DNA of 14,960 nucleotides from CAZFDE01 sp964517795. GTDB lineage: Bacteria > Planctomycetota > Phycisphaerae > Sedimentisphaerales > Anaerobacaceae. Location: contig CAZFDE010000063.1 in NCBI GenBank assembly GCA_964517795.1, positions 1-14,960 of the forward strand, given 5' to 3'. Shown here piece after piece: positions 14,867 through 14,960 of the stretch; within the stretch, counting starts at the first letter, position 1; each line of letters begins with the position of its first letter. The position numbers and the translations under genes are program-made. The notes beneath the pieces are model-generated. The model was not told where the DNA came from. It made no database searches and saw nothing but the letters and a program-made list of their open reading frames with translations.

Positions 14867-14960
14867 GGGGTGGCCTGAATGTGGGCCTAAATCTGCCACT
14901 TTTTCGTAACATTCCGGCGAAGTGCACCCCTGTAAAAAGACGGAAATGATCAGGTATGAC
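14861..14960 (+). mobile_element. Possible left end of an IS21-like insertion sequence (partial)
   Basis: From TGTCAAGGGGTGG onward the sequence is repeat-dense. There are two near-copies in tandem, GTGGCCTGAAT (14870-14880) and GTGGGCCTAAAT (14881-14892). GCCACTTTTTCG comes next, then ATTCCGGCGAAGTGCACC, and a GGGGTG / CACCCC inverted pair (14867-14872, 14925-14930) frames the block. IS21-family ends start with TG and carry several short repeats, some with CACTTT and CCGGAAT-like text as I recall. At 14946 an ATG opens MIRYD up to the window edge, compatible with the start of an istA-type transposase but too short to judge. No transposase is visible, so this is tentative. Confidence 0.4.

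Noticed and set aside
1..14960. CRISPR arrays, rRNA or complete tRNA genes
   Set aside because: No regularly spaced repeats and no cloverleaf- or rRNA-like sequence seen on either strand.

Overview
The window reads as a chromosomal segment of a Gram-negative-type bacterium: there is a complete tripartite efflux system with an outer-membrane channel, plus lipobox signal peptides. The pair of Tat/lipoprotein sulfatases, the moderate and uneven GC content and a dispersed intergenic repeat at the left edge suggest the Planctomycetota-Verrucomicrobiota-Lentisphaerota group, perhaps a Phycisphaerae/Sedimentisphaerales-like organism. This placement is an inference and weak.

Left (1-819): two small two-helix membrane proteins of unknown function diverge from a short intergenic region. 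The leftward one (46-219) has a promoter so close that its mRNA may be leaderless. The rightward one (399-635) has a good ribosome binding site. A bulged inverted repeat (709-759) separates it from the next operon.

Centre (820-8155): a complete copper/silver resistance operon on the minus strand, in the order csoR - cusC - cusB - YHS lipoprotein - cusA. The CsoR repressor carries the C-H-C copper ligand set, and a near-perfect CsoR-type operator overlaps its promoter. CusC (outer-membrane channel), CusB (adaptor) and CusA (RND pump) form the export complex. The unusual part is metal handling. CusB carries two heavy-metal-binding (HMBD) modules and a C-terminal YHS domain. The next gene, joined by an ATGA overlap, encodes a lipoprotein that is a near copy of that YHS domain. 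CusA keeps the methionine triad but has about 40 extra residues between two of the methionines and an extra hydrophobic pair before its second half.

Middle right (8156-9495): a rightward orphan AAA/DUF4143 ATPase preceded by an inverted repeat, ending 6 bp from a convergent APC-family permease.

Right (9502-14536): a likely minus-strand transcription unit of two tandem paralogous sulfatases, a GNAT acetyltransferase and the permease, driven by a good promoter at 14684-14712. The two sulfatase genes have opposite GC gradients, as if two divergent copies had recombined. No sulfatase-maturating enzyme is in the window.

Right edge (14537-14960): no long gene. From left to right in coordinates it holds the sulfatase leader and promoter, a 33-codon ORF with a strong Shine-Dalgarno, an intrinsic terminator, and a short hairpin forming a candidate ~77-nt RNA. 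Its promoter has a TTGACA -35 that lies in what looks like the repeat-rich end of an IS21-like insertion sequence running off the window.
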